Shown: positions 34,563-43,632, numbered from the stretch's first letter. The stretch: 64,000 bases of DNA from Pantoea sp. 18069 (GCF_902706035.1 NZ_CACSJA010000026.1:1-64000); one strand, 5' to 3'. The notes: generated from the letters alone by a model not told the origin. Numbers and translations are program-made.

Positions 34563-35128
34563 CTGCAGCGCGCAGCGAGTTGATTCTGGGCGGGCAAAAA
34601 AGCGGCAAGTCGCGCCGCGCCGAAAACCTGGCCCGGGAATGGCTGGCGCCATCGCCCGCGCGCAGCGCCTGGCTGCTGGCCACGGGCCAGGCCTGGGACG
34701 CCGAAATGCAGACCCGGATTGCGCGCCACCAGCGCGACCGCGCCGAGCGCGTACCCGGCCTGCGCACGCTCGAAGTGCCGCTGGACCTTGCATCGGCAGT
34801 GCGCGAACGCAGCCAGCCCGACTGCCTGCTGGTCATCGACTGCCTGACCATGTGGCTGACCAACTGGATGATGCCTATGACCGAACATTTGCCCGGGGCG
34901 CAGCGCTGGGCGGAACAAGCCGATGCGTTCATGGCCGCGCTGGCCCGGGCACGGGGGCCGGTGGTGATCGTCGGCAACGAGATCGGCCTGGGCGTGATTC
35001 CGCTGGGCAGCGAAGTGCGGGCGTTTGTCGATGCGCTGGGCGTGCTCAACCAGCGCGTGGCCGCGACCTGCAGCCACGCCACGCTGATGTGCGCCGGCCT
35101 GCCGCTGGTGCTCAAGGGGGGCGCATGA
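34559..35128 (+). CDS. cobU: Adenosylcobinamide kinase/adenosylcobinamide-phosphate guanylyltransferase
   Basis: 189 residues, bifunctional enzyme of nucleotide-loop assembly: it phosphorylates adenosylcobinamide and then forms GDP-cobinamide. P-loop GGQKSGKSRRAE at the N-terminus; later blocks LVIDCLTMWLTNWM and IVGNEIGLGVIP are characteristic. It overlaps both neighbours by four bases (ATGA), so it is translationally coupled with cobB and btuF. Confidence 0.94.
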   Translation: MTAARSELILGGQKSGKSRRAENLAREWLAPSPARSAWLLATGQAWDAEMQTRIARHQRDRAERVPGLRTLEVPLDLASAVRERSQPDCLLVIDCLTMWLTNWMMPMTEHLPGAQRWAEQADAFMAALARARGPVVIVGNEIGLGVIPLGSEVRAFVDALGVLNQRVAATCSHATLMCAGLPLVLKGGA

Positions 35129-36189
35129 CGATTGGATTCAGCTTACATGCTTTCTGGAGGCGGGCAGTAAAATCTTCCGTTCGCCCTGAGCCTGTCGAAG
35201 GGTCTGTTCGTCCTGCGTCTGTCGAAGGGGCCGCTCGCCCTGAGCCTGTCGAAAGGTCTGTTCGTTCTGCGCCTGTCGAAGGACTGTCGTGGACGGCATT
35301 GATCCTGGCTCTGTCACTGATCGCTGGCCTGGCGCTGCCGGCCAGTGCTGAGGCACTTGTACCGACTGCAGCAGCCGCCATCACGCTTACCGACGCGCGC
35401 GGCAAGCTCGTGCAGCTGGCCGCGCCGCCGCAGCGCATCGTGAGCCTGTTGCCGTCGCTCGCCGAGTCGGTCTGCGCGCTCGGCGCCTGCGAGCGCATTG
35501 TCGGCGTGGACCGCTACACCACCTGGCCGCCCGCGCTCGCGCAGTTGCCGCGCCTGGGCGGCAATCTGGACCCGAACATCGAGGCCGTGCTGGCGTTGCG
35601 CCCGGACGTGGTGCTGATCTCGGTGGCTTCGCGCGCCGTGCAGCGCTTCGAGGCGCTGGGCCTCAAGGTGCTCGCGCTCGAGCCGCGCACCCATGCCGAA
35701 GTGCATGGCGTGCTGCGCACGCTGGCGACGATGCTGGCGCTGCCACCGCAGCAGGGCGCCGATCCGCTCTGGGCGCGGATCGAGCAGGGCCTGGAGCAGG
35801 CCGCGCGCGCCATGCCCGCGCAGGCGCGCGGCCAGCGCGTGTTCTTCGATGCCAGCCGCGGTCCGGTGGCCGCGGGCGCGCATTCCTTCATCGGCGAGAC
35901 GCTGGCCCGGCTGGGCCTGGTCAACGTCGTGCCCGCGGCCCTGGGGCCGTTTCCACGGCTGAACCCCGAATACGTGGTGCGCGCCGACCCGGACCTGCTG
36001 ATGGGCGGCCAGCGCAGCCTGGGCGACAGCGGCGTGCCCTATCCGGGCTGGTCGGCGCTGCGCGCCGTGCAGGCCGGACGCATCTGCCGCTTCGAGGGCG
36101 CCGAGTCCGATCTCATGATACGGCCCGGCCCGCGGCTGGCCGAGGCGGCGATGGCCATGGCCGCCTGCGTGCGCAAGGTCTACCCATGA
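35125..36189 (+). CDS. btuF: Corrinoid ABC transporter substrate-binding protein BtuF (repeat-bearing N-terminus)
   Basis: 354 residues; periplasmic binding protein of the BtuFCD B12 importer. The binding domain begins near ITLTDARGKLVQLAAPPQRIVSLLPSLAESVCALG and matches BtuF/HemT-type proteins. Residues about 18-54 are unusual: four 9-residue units (VRPEPVEGS, VRPASVEGA, ARPEPVERS, VRSAPVEGL) encoded by four 27-bp DNA repeats, sitting before the hydrophobic signal segment ALILALSLIAGLALPASAEA. Either the protein tolerates a long polar pre-signal stretch or translation begins later. The start overlaps the cobU stop. Confidence 0.88.
   Translation: MTIGFSLHAFWRRAVKSSVRPEPVEGSVRPASVEGAARPEPVERSVRSAPVEGLSWTALILALSLIAGLALPASAEALVPTAAAAITLTDARGKLVQLAAPPQRIVSLLPSLAESVCALGACERIVGVDRYTTWPPALAQLPRLGGNLDPNIEAVLALRPDVVLISVASRAVQRFEALGLKVLALEPRTHAEVHGVLRTLATMLALPPQQGADPLWARIEQGLEQAARAMPAQARGQRVFFDASRGPVAAGAHSFIGETLARLGLVNVVPAALGPFPRLNPEYVVRADPDLLMGGQRSLGDSGVPYPGWSALRAVQAGRICRFEGAESDLMIRPGPRLAEAAMAMAACVRKVYP
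35179..35286 (+). repeat. Four tandem 27-bp family A repeats inside btuF
   Basis: Units start at 35179, 35206, 35233 and 35260. Units 1 and 3 read G(T/C)TCGCCCTGAGCCTGTCGA; units 2 and 4 read GTTCGT(C/T)CTGCG(T/C)CTGTCGA. The alternation suggests an original 54-bp pair that doubled. The core is the interspersed element seen near 20172, 23569 and 40797. The length of 27 keeps the reading frame. Confidence 0.9.
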
Positions 36190-37199
36190 AGGCGAATCCG
36201 CTGCGTCCTTCCTGGCTTGCGCTCGCGCTGCTGCTGGCCAGCCTGCTGTTGATGCTGCTGGGCGCGGGCATTGGCAGCACGGGCTGGGAAAGCGTCTGGA
36301 GCCTGGGCGCGCCAAACGCTGATCCGCTGGCCTGGCAGATCGTGCGCGATATCCGCCTGCCGCGCACCACGGGCGCCTGGCTTGCCGGCGCGCTGCTGGG
36401 CCTCGCGGGTGCCGTGGCCCAGGGCGTGTTCCGCAATCCGCTGGCCGATCCGTATCTGCTGGGCAGCGCTTCGGGCGCCTCGCTGGGCGTGGCGCTGGCC
36501 ATGGCGGCGCTGGGCGTGTCGCCGTTCGCGCTGCAAGGCCTGCTGCGCCTGGGCATCACCGGCGCGGCGTTTGCGGGTGCCGTGGGCGCCGTGCTGCTGA
36601 CGCTGCTGCTTGCCAAGGGGGCGCACAACACCATGCGCCTGCTGCTCGCCGGCGTGGTGGTGGGCGTGGTGCTTGGCGCCGCGTCGTCGATGGTGCTGAT
36701 GCTGTCGCCCGAAATCATCCAGGCCATGCAATCCTTCATGCTCGGCAGCACCTCGTTTGTCGGCTGGGGCGCCTGCGCGCTGATGGCCGTGGTGCTGGCG
36801 CTGGTGGTGCTGGTCGCCTGGTCGCTCAGCCGCGTGCTCGACGGCCTGGCGCTGGGCGAAGCCACGGCGCTGAGCCTGGGCCTGCCGCTCGCGCCGCTGC
36901 GCATGCTGCTGATCGTGGTGATGGCGCTGGCCACGGGCACGGCCGTCGCGCAGACCGGGCTGATTGCTTTCGTCGGCCTGGCCGCGCCGCACCTGGTGCG
37001 CTCGCTGGTGCGTGCCATGCACGGCTGGCTGCTGCTGCTGAGCGCGGGCATGGGGGCGGTGCTGCTGCTGGGCGCCGACCTGCTCGCGCGCTGGCTGATC
37101 GCGCCGCAGGAGCTGCCCGTGGGCGTGCTCACGGCGGTGCTCGGCGGCACCTATCTGCTTTGGCTGATGCACCGGCGCAATGTGCAGGAGCTTTCATGA
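36186..37199 (+). CDS. btuC: Vitamin B12 ABC transporter permease BtuC (FecCD family)
   Basis: 337-residue inner-membrane permease with about ten helices. FecCD-family blocks are RLPRTTGAWLAGALLGLAGA, FRNPLADPYLLGSASGASLG and LIAFVGLAAPHLVRSLV. It forms the translocation path with BtuD and receives corrinoid from BtuF. It overlaps btuF and btuD by four bases each, so the three are co-translated. Confidence 0.93.
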   Translation: MKANPLRPSWLALALLLASLLLMLLGAGIGSTGWESVWSLGAPNADPLAWQIVRDIRLPRTTGAWLAGALLGLAGAVAQGVFRNPLADPYLLGSASGASLGVALAMAALGVSPFALQGLLRLGITGAAFAGAVGAVLLTLLLAKGAHNTMRLLLAGVVVGVVLGAASSMVLMLSPEIIQAMQSFMLGSTSFVGWGACALMAVVLALVVLVAWSLSRVLDGLALGEATALSLGLPLAPLRMLLIVVMALATGTAVAQTGLIAFVGLAAPHLVRSLVRAMHGWLLLLSAGMGAVLLLGADLLARWLIAPQELPVGVLTAVLGGTYLLWLMHRRNVQELS

Positions 37200-37993
37200 G
37201 TGCAACCTCTCTTGCCGCCGAATGGGCGCTGCAGGCCGAAGGGCTGTCGGTTTCGCTGGGCGGCCAGCAGGTCCTGCATGACCTGTCGCTGCGTCTGCCC
37301 GCGGGGCGCTGGACCAGCGTCGTCGGGCCCAATGGCGCGGGCAAGTCGACGCTGCTGCGCGCGCTCGCCGGCATGGGGCACGACCAGGGAAGGGTGCTGC
37401 TGCAAGGCCGTGCGCTCCAGGGCTGGAACGGCCGCGCTCGCGCGCGCACCCTGGCCTGGCTCGGGCAGAACCAGGCCACGGCGGGCGACATGTCGGTCTA
37501 CGACGTCGCCATGCTCGGCCGCCTGCCGCACCAGCCCTGGCTGGGCGCGCCATCGGCGCTGGACCATGCGGCCGTGGAACAGGCGCTGCGCCAGACGCAG
37601 AGCTGGGACTGGCGCGCGCGCAGCCTGGGCCAGCTGTCGGGCGGCGAGCGCCAGCGCGTGCTGCTGGCGCGCGCGCTCGCGGTGCAGGCCCAGGTGCTGC
37701 TGATGGACGAACCCCTGGCCAACCTCGACCCGCCGCACCAGACCGACTGGCTGCACTGCGTGCAGGAACTCGTCGCCCGGGGCACCACGGTGGTCAGCGT
37801 GCTGCATGAAATCTCGATGGCGCTGCAGGCGCAGGAACTGGTGGTGATCGCGCAAGGCCGCGTGCTGCACCAGGGCGGCTGCGCCGACGTCACGACCCAC
37901 CGCGCGCTCGAACAGGTGTTCGACGAGCGCATCCAGGTGCGCGCCATCGACGGGCAATGGGTGGCGCTGCCGCGCCTGCCCGCACCGCGCTGA
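37196..37993 (+). CDS. btuD: Vitamin B12 ABC transporter ATP-binding protein BtuD
   Basis: 265 residues with Walker A GPNGAGKSTLLR, signature LSGGERQRVLLARAL, Walker B VLLMDEPLANLD and the H-loop VLHEISMALQA. It powers BtuC. Start at MSATSLAAEW overlaps the btuC stop; a longer frame within btuC was rejected. It completes the first BtuFCD set. Confidence 0.93.
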   Translation: MSATSLAAEWALQAEGLSVSLGGQQVLHDLSLRLPAGRWTSVVGPNGAGKSTLLRALAGMGHDQGRVLLQGRALQGWNGRARARTLAWLGQNQATAGDMSVYDVAMLGRLPHQPWLGAPSALDHAAVEQALRQTQSWDWRARSLGQLSGGERQRVLLARALAVQAQVLLMDEPLANLDPPHQTDWLHCVQELVARGTTVVSVLHEISMALQAQELVVIAQGRVLHQGGCADVTTHRALEQVFDERIQVRAIDGQWVALPRLPAPR

Positions 37994-38051
37994 TTGAATT
38001 TTTCTCCCGGGGCCGCGTCCCCAGCTATTCCACTTTGCTGAAAGTCCCCTC

Positions 38052-38621
38052 ATGGAAATCGAACAAGCCCCGACCGAAAAGCCCTATACCAAGCCCGAAG
38101 GCGAGCGCCGCGGACTGGTGCTGGTGAACACCGGCAACGGCAAAGGCAAGAGCACGGCCGCGTTCGGCCTGGCGTTGCGGGCGCACGGCCGCGGCAAGTC
38201 CGTCAGGATCTTCCAGTTCATGAAAGTGCCCACCGCACGCTTTGGCGAGCACCGGATGTTCGAGCAACTGGGCATGCCCATCGAAGGCCTGGGCGACGGC
38301 TTCAGCTGGAAGAGCCAGGACCAGGAACACTCGGCCCAGCTCGCGCGCGAAGGCTGGGAGCGCGCGCGCACGGCGATTGCCTCGGGCGCGCATTTCATGG
38401 TGGTGCTCGACGAGATCACCTACCCGCTGATCTATGGCTGGCTGCCGCTCGAGCCCGTGCTGCAGACCCTGCGCGATCGCCCGCGCGATGTGCACGTGGT
38501 GCTCACGGGCCGGCGCTGCCCGCCAGAAATCATCGCGCTTGCCGACACGGTGACCGAGATGACGCTGATCAAGCATGCCTTCCAGGCGGGTATTCCCGCG
38601 CAACGTGGCATTGAAGACTGA
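38052..38621 (+). CDS. cobO: Cob(I)yrinic acid a,c-diamide adenosyltransferase
   Basis: 189 residues of the CobA/BtuR/CobO family. The P-loop is GNGKGKSTAAFG. The family block is FMKVPTARFGEHRMFEQLG, where the usual FIKG reads FMKV, and VVLDEITYPLIYGWL follows. It attaches the 5'-deoxyadenosyl group from ATP to reduced cobalt. It is the first gene after a short gap behind btuD, and its place among salvage genes suggests it adenosylates imported corrinoids. Confidence 0.93.
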   Translation: MEIEQAPTEKPYTKPEGERRGLVLVNTGNGKGKSTAAFGLALRAHGRGKSVRIFQFMKVPTARFGEHRMFEQLGMPIEGLGDGFSWKSQDQEHSAQLAREGWERARTAIASGAHFMVVLDEITYPLIYGWLPLEPVLQTLRDRPRDVHVVLTGRRCPPEIIALADTVTEMTLIKHAFQAGIPAQRGIED

Positions 38622-38674
38622 TGGCGCCGCGCGGACAATGGCCGGACCCATTGGCTTGAAGAAACGGCCCCACC

Positions 38675-39433
38675 ATGACCACCATCCCGAGCCCTGCGCG
38701 CACTGAAGAAATGCCCGGTGCCACGCTGGCCGCGCTGCCTTTTGACGCGCCGGACCGCGCAGCCGTCTACCGCGCGATCCACGAACGCCGCGACATGCGC
38801 CATTTCAGCGGCGGCACGGTGGCCGAGGACGTGCTGCTGCGCCTGCTGCGCGCCGCCCACCATGCGCCCAGCGTAGGCTTCATGCAGCCCTGGCGTTTCG
38901 TGCGCGTGCGCGAGCGCGCAATGCGCGAGCGCATCCATGCGCTGGTCGAAGCCGAGCGCCAGTGCACGGCGCAGGCCCTGGGCGAGCGCGAAAGCGAGTT
39001 CATGCGGCTCAAGGTCCAGGGCGTGCGCGATGCGGCCGAAGTGCTGGTGCTGGCCATGCCGCCGGGCCGCGAGCAGCATGTGTTCGGCCGGCGCACGCTG
39101 CCCGAAATGGATGTCGCCTCGGCGGCCTGCGCGATCCAGAACCTCTGGCTCGCGGCGCGTGCAGAAGGCCTGGGAATGGGCTGGGTGTCGCTGTTCGATC
39201 CGGTCGCGCTGGCCGCGCTGCTGGGCATGCCCGAAGGCAGCCGGCCGCTGGCCGTGCTGTGCCTGGGCCCGGTGCCCGCGTTCTATGCCGAGCCCATGCT
39301 GCAACAGGAAAAGTGGGCGCAGCGTGCGGCGCTGGGCGACATGCTGTTCGATGAAGTCTGGGGCCAGCCGGTCAGCGGGGAAGCGCCCGCGACAGACCGC
39401 TCAGGGGCACACGCCCCCAAGGATCCATGCTGA
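38675..39433 (+). CDS. bluB: 5,6-dimethylbenzimidazole synthase
   Basis: 252-residue flavodestructase that breaks FMN with oxygen to give dimethylbenzimidazole, the lower ligand of B12. The nitroreductase-fold blocks are RAVYRAIHERRDMRHFSGG, RAAHHAPSVGFMQPWRFV and AEGLGMGWVSLFDP. The 3' end overlaps cbiB by seven bases. With cobT and cbiB it indicates that this bacterium makes its own DMB and attaches it to salvaged corrinoids. Because the reaction needs oxygen, it should work under aerobic growth. Confidence 0.93.
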   Translation: MTTIPSPARTEEMPGATLAALPFDAPDRAAVYRAIHERRDMRHFSGGTVAEDVLLRLLRAAHHAPSVGFMQPWRFVRVRERAMRERIHALVEAERQCTAQALGERESEFMRLKVQGVRDAAEVLVLAMPPGREQHVFGRRTLPEMDVASAACAIQNLWLAARAEGLGMGWVSLFDPVALAALLGMPEGSRPLAVLCLGPVPAFYAEPMLQQEKWAQRAALGDMLFDEVWGQPVSGEAPATDRSGAHAPKDPC

Positions 39434-40440
39434 TCATCAACGGCTATCTCTGGTGGCTTCTGGGCACGGCCGCCGTGCTGCTGGCGTTGGTCATTGACCG
39501 CTGCTGGGGCGAGCCGCCCGCGCGCCTGCACCCCGTGGTCGGCATGGGCAATTTCCTGGCCTGGAGCGGGCGCCGGGTCGGCGCCGGCAGAGCGCTCGAG
39601 CCCGGCGACTGGCGCCAGGGTTATGGCGCTTTCCTGCGCGGCGCACTGGCCTGGACGCTGGGCGCGCTGCTGGTGACCGCGCTCTATGCGGGCCTGCAAT
39701 CGCTGCTGCTGCGCATGCCATGGTGGCTGGCGATCCCCTTGCTCGCACTGCTGCTCAAGCCGCTGTTTGCCTGGCGCATGCTGCAGGCCGAAGTGCAGGC
39801 CGTCGAAGCGGCGCTGCAGCAGTCGCTGGCGGCGGGGCGCGAGCGCCTGTCGTGGCTGGTGAGCCGCGATGTGACGCAGCTGAGCGAATCGCAAGTGCGC
39901 GAAAGCGCGCTCGAGACCCTGGCCGAGAACCTCAATGATTCGGTGATCGCGCCGCTGTTCTGGTTTGCGCTGCTGGGCCTGCCCGGCGCGGCGCTGTACC
40001 GCTTCGCCAACACCGCCGATGCAATGTGGGGCTACCCCGGCTGGCGCAATGAGCGCCACTGGCAATGGGGCGGCAAGTGGGCCGCGCGCGCCGACGATCT
40101 GCTGTCCTGGATTCCGGCGCGCCTGACCGCGCTGCTGCTCGCGCTGAGCGCGGGCGGCCTGTCGCTCGCCAGTCTGTGGCGTGAAAGCCGGCGCACGCCA
40201 TCGCCCAACGGCGGCTGGCCCATGGCGGCGCTCGCGCTGGCGCTCGATGTGCGCCTGGGCAAGCCCGGCTCTTATGTGCTGCATGCCGCGGGCCAGCCGC
40301 CCGAGGCGCGGCATACGGCGCAGGCGCTGCGCCTGACGCGCCGCGCGGTGCATCTGCTTGGCGGGCTGACAGGGCTTGCGCTGCTGGGCCTGGTGGCGTG
40401 GCAGGCATCGGTCGCTATGGTGTGGTTCCATGTGGTCTGA
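39427..40440 (+). CDS. cbiB: Adenosylcobinamide-phosphate synthase CbiB/CobD
   Basis: 337-residue inner-membrane enzyme that joins aminopropanol phosphate to adenosylcobyric acid. Family blocks are DRCWGEPPARLHPVVGMGNF, LSWLVSRDVTQLSESQVRESA and TLAENLNDSVIAPLFWFAL. Several hydrophobic segments are present. It overlaps bluB upstream and the aminotransferase-like gene downstream, as part of a tight operon. Confidence 0.93.
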   Translation: MLIINGYLWWLLGTAAVLLALVIDRCWGEPPARLHPVVGMGNFLAWSGRRVGAGRALEPGDWRQGYGAFLRGALAWTLGALLVTALYAGLQSLLLRMPWWLAIPLLALLLKPLFAWRMLQAEVQAVEAALQQSLAAGRERLSWLVSRDVTQLSESQVRESALETLAENLNDSVIAPLFWFALLGLPGAALYRFANTADAMWGYPGWRNERHWQWGGKWAARADDLLSWIPARLTALLLALSAGGLSLASLWRESRRTPSPNGGWPMAALALALDVRLGKPGSYVLHAAGQPPEARHTAQALRLTRRAVHLLGGLTGLALLGLVAWQASVAMVWFHVV

Positions 40441-41488
40441 ACACACACACGGCGGCACCGACGCCCTGGGCGTGCCTGCGCATGATTTCTCCACCAACCG
40501 CAACGCCTGCGGCCCGTGTCCTGAGGCAATGCAGGCATTGCAGGCCGCGCATGCGCAGCAATACCCCGACCCGGCCTATGCCGCGCTGCGCCAGCGGCTG
40601 GGCGACTTCCACGGCATCGCTGCCGCGCGCGTGGTGCTTGCCGGCAGCGCCAGCGAGTTCATCTACCGCATCAGCGCCCATGCGGCGCGCCTGGGTCTGC
40701 GCCAGGCGCTGCTGCCCGCGCACAGCTATGGCGACTATGCACAGGCGGCGCGCGTCTGGAGTCTGGCGTGCCTGCGCCTGGAGGGGCAGGGCCCTTGGCC
40801 AGGCTCAGGGCGAAGGCTGCAGCGGGCCCTGCACTGGGCCTGCGAGCCGTCTAGCCCATTGGGCCAGGCCGACCCCGCGCTCGCACACTGGCTGGCATCG
40901 GGTGACGCGGGCGCGGATCTGCGTGTGCTCGACTGCGCCTACCAGCCGCTTCGCCTTGACGGCCGGCAAAGCGCAAGCGCTGCCGGGGTCTGGCAGGTCT
41001 GGACACCGAACAAGGCGCTGGGCATGACCGGCGTGCGCGCGGCCTATGCGCTCGCACCCGAAGGCGCCGAGGACCACGTCGCCGCCTTGCAGGCGCTGGC
41101 CGCATCGTGGGTCGTGGGCGCGCATGGCGTGGCCCTGCTCGAGGCCTGGACCACACCGGCCGTGCAGCAGTGGGTGGCGCGCAGCCGCGACCAGCTCGCG
41201 CAGTGGAAGGCTGCGCAGATCGATCTGTGCACGGCGCTGGGCTGGCAGGTTGTGCCCGGCAGCCTGGCGAACTATTTTGTCGCGCGCTGGCCCCAGGCCG
41301 AGTATGCGCAGCACGCCGGCATGGCCGCGCGCCTGGCCTGGCTGCGCGGCGAACACGGCATCAAACTGCGCGACGCGACGAGCTTCGGCCTTGCCGGCGC
41401 GGTACGGCTGGGGGTGCTGCCCCCGGCATCGCAGCAGGCGCTGGCACTGGCCTGGCGCTCGGCGCAAAACACCAAGAACACACCATGA
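40430..41488 (+). CDS. Threonine-phosphate decarboxylase (PLP enzyme; CobC/CobD type)
   Basis: 352 residues of aminotransferase fold I, expected to decarboxylate threonine phosphate to aminopropanol phosphate for the cobinamide side chain. N-terminal DFSTNRNACGPCPEAM is characteristic (the usual N-P is N-R/N-A). VWTPNKALGMTGVRAAY holds the PLP Lys region, where many homologues have S-x-T-K. A family A DNA repeat (about 40793-40816) lies within the coding sequence and encodes GPWPGSGRRL. Start MWSEHTHGG lies inside the end of cbiB. Naming differs between species, so no symbol is given. Confidence 0.85.
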   Translation: MWSEHTHGGTDALGVPAHDFSTNRNACGPCPEAMQALQAAHAQQYPDPAYAALRQRLGDFHGIAAARVVLAGSASEFIYRISAHAARLGLRQALLPAHSYGDYAQAARVWSLACLRLEGQGPWPGSGRRLQRALHWACEPSSPLGQADPALAHWLASGDAGADLRVLDCAYQPLRLDGRQSASAAGVWQVWTPNKALGMTGVRAAYALAPEGAEDHVAALQALAASWVVGAHGVALLEAWTTPAVQQWVARSRDQLAQWKAAQIDLCTALGWQVVPGSLANYFVARWPQAEYAQHAGMAARLAWLRGEHGIKLRDATSFGLAGAVRLGVLPPASQQALALAWRSAQNTKNTP

Positions 41489-42993
41489 ATCCCAAGACAA
41501 GCACTTCACTTCCCCTGCCCACGCCCGGCCAGCGACCCGCGCTGTGCGTGATGGTGCTGGGCACCAGCAGCGGCGCGGGCAAGAGCTGGGTCACCACGGC
41601 GCTGTGCCGCTGGTACCGCAACCAGGGTTTCAAGGTCGCGCCGTTCAAGGCGCAGAACATGAGCAACCATGCACGCGTGGTGCCGGCCGCGGAGGATGCC
41701 TGGGGCGAGATGGGCACGGCCCAGTACCTGCAGGCGCTGGCCGCGGGCTGCGCGCCCGACGTGCGCATGAACCCGCTGCTGCTCAAGCCCGAAGCCGACA
41801 TGCGCAGCCAGGTGGTGATGCTGGGCCAGGTCGACAACGCGCTCACGCAACTGCCCTGGCGCGAGCGCAGCGCCCATGTCTGGCCGCGCATCGCCCAGGC
41901 CCTGGACGCGCTGCGCGGCGAGAACGACGTGGTGGTCATCGAAGGCGCGGGCTCGCCCGCCGAAATCAATCTGCACAGCAGCGATGTCGTCAACATGCGC
42001 GTCGCGCGCCATGCGCAGGCGCATTGCCTGCTGGTCAGCGACATCGACCGCGGCGGCGCGTTCGCCCATCTCTACGGCACCTGGGCGCTGCTGCCTGCCG
42101 AGGAACAGGCGCTGATCCGCGGCTTCGTGCTCAACAAGTTCCGCGGCGACGCGCGCCTGCTCGCGCCCGGCCCGCAGATGCTGCAGGACCTCACCGGCGT
42201 GCCGGTCGTGGCGACCATCCCCAGGCTCGCGCGCCATGGCCTGCCCGAGGAGGATGGGGTTTACGACGCGGGTGCCGACGAACTCGACACCGGCGCGGTG
42301 GTGCACACCACGGTGGCGGTGATCGCCTACCCGCGCGCGAGCAATCTCGACGAATTCCAGCCGCTGCTCAACGTGCCCGGCGTGCGCCTGGTCTGGGCGC
42401 GCAGCCCGGCCCAGCTGCAGGGCGTTGACTGGGTGATTCTTCCGGGCTCCAAGGCCACGGCCAGCGACCTGCGCTGGCTGCGCCGCCAGGGCCTGGACGC
42501 CGCGCTCACGGCCCATGTGGCCCGGGGCGGGCGGCTGTGGGGCATCTGCGGCGGCCTGCAGATGCTGGGCGAGGCCTTGATCGACCTGCACGGCGTCGAT
42601 GGCAACGAGGCCGGGCTGGGTCTGCTGCCGCTGGTCACGGTGTTCGAAGTCGACAAGCGGCTGCTGCGCGCCGAGGTGCGCATGCCCCAGCTGGACGCGC
42701 CCTGGCAGGCGCTGTCCGGCCTCGACCTGGAGGTCTACGAAATCCACCATGGCCGCACGCGCGTGCGCGATGACATGGTGGCCGCGGGCATGGGCGTGCA
42801 CGAGCGCGTGCCGGGCCGCGTGTGGCAAAGCGCAGACGGCCGCATCCTGGCGAGCTACTGGCATGGCATGTTCGAGAACGCCGCCGTCGTCCAGGCCTTG
42901 CTGGGCGCGAATGCGCCGACGCTGGACAGCGTCTTCGAGCGGCTTGCCGCCGGCGTCGAGGAGTGGTTTGCGCAGCTGCCGGCGCGGGCCTGA
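41485..42993 (+). CDS. cobQ: Cobyric acid synthase
   Basis: 502 residues; amidates the b, d, e and g side chains of adenosylcobyrinic acid a,c-diamide. N-terminal VLGTSSGAGKSWVTTALCRW and FKAQNMSNHARV, and C-terminal glutaminase with GGRLWGICGGLQMLGEAL holding the nucleophilic Cys and YEIHHGRT near the catalytic His. The start overlaps the upstream stop by four bases. It is the last gene of the tightly overlapping cobalamin run. Confidence 0.94.
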   Translation: MNPKTSTSLPLPTPGQRPALCVMVLGTSSGAGKSWVTTALCRWYRNQGFKVAPFKAQNMSNHARVVPAAEDAWGEMGTAQYLQALAAGCAPDVRMNPLLLKPEADMRSQVVMLGQVDNALTQLPWRERSAHVWPRIAQALDALRGENDVVVIEGAGSPAEINLHSSDVVNMRVARHAQAHCLLVSDIDRGGAFAHLYGTWALLPAEEQALIRGFVLNKFRGDARLLAPGPQMLQDLTGVPVVATIPRLARHGLPEEDGVYDAGADELDTGAVVHTTVAVIAYPRASNLDEFQPLLNVPGVRLVWARSPAQLQGVDWVILPGSKATASDLRWLRRQGLDAALTAHVARGGRLWGICGGLQMLGEALIDLHGVDGNEAGLGLLPLVTVFEVDKRLLRAEVRMPQLDAPWQALSGLDLEVYEIHHGRTRVRDDMVAAGMGVHERVPGRVWQSADGRILASYWHGMFENAAVVQALLGANAPTLDSVFERLAAGVEEWFAQLPARA

Positions 42994-43143
42994 ACGCGCC
43001 TGATGTAGGTTCGCGCCTGCAGTCGCAGGCGGGCTGGGCTGATAAGGCGGGCGGGCAAACTGCCGCAAGCTGTGTAACGCAAGCGATGAGGCCGCTCCCG
43101 CGGCTTACTCGTTTTCCATCGATTCACTTTGGAGAAAGTTACC

Positions 43144-43632
43144 ATGAAGTCCACCTGGTCCCGCTCCTTGCAAATGACACTGTGTGCCGCCGCCGTCTGC
43201 GCGCTCGGCGTGGTCAATGCACAGACTCCATCCTCTTCACCATCCGGTGCCGCCATGCCGCTCGCAGTTGCCCAGGCGCCTGCGCCGCCACCGCCGGGCG
43301 CGGGTCAGCACGATGGCAAGAAACCGCCCCATATGAAGCGTGATCACCGTGGTCACAAGGGCGAGCGCCACCAGGGCCAGCGCGGTAGATATGCGAGCCC
43401 GCATGACCACGAGGCCGCCGCGGTGCGCGCCGAAGAGCGCGCCGGCCGCATGCCACGCGACCAGGACATGGACCAATACCAGCGCAATGCCCTGGCGCGC
43501 TGCGATGCATTCCGCGAAGCCGACGACCGCCGCTCGTGCGTCGAACGCGTGCGCTCGGCGGAAGTCAGTGGCAGCGTAAGGGACGGCGGCGTGCTGCGCG
43601 AGTACACCGAGCAGGTGCCCGTGCAGCCGTAA
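43144..43632 (+). CDS. Exported His/Lys/Arg-rich hypothetical protein
   Basis: 162 residues. A signal peptide (about 1-26, ending GVVNAQ) is followed by a Pro-rich linker, a strongly basic His-rich segment (HDGKKPPHMKRDHRGHKGER) and a C-terminal charged domain with two Cys (RCDAFREADDRRSCVERV). I recognise no named family. GGAGAAA precedes the ATG. It interrupts the cobalamin genes between cobQ and cobT, with its own terminator, so it is probably an independent unit; metal or nucleic-acid binding by the His-rich part is speculation. Confidence 0.72.
   Translation: MKSTWSRSLQMTLCAAAVCALGVVNAQTPSSSPSGAAMPLAVAQAPAPPPPGAGQHDGKKPPHMKRDHRGHKGERHQGQRGRYASPHDHEAAAVRAEERAGRMPRDQDMDQYQRNALARCDAFREADDRRSCVERVRSAEVSGSVRDGGVLREYTEQVPVQP

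Noticed and set aside
34366..35124. Long frame preceding btuF in the same phase
   Set aside because: It runs antiphase through cobU, which is certain; btuF starts at the ATGA overlap.
35179..35286. Repeats in btuF as a CRISPR array
   Set aside because: Units are directly adjacent with no spacers, in frame, and no cas genes are present.
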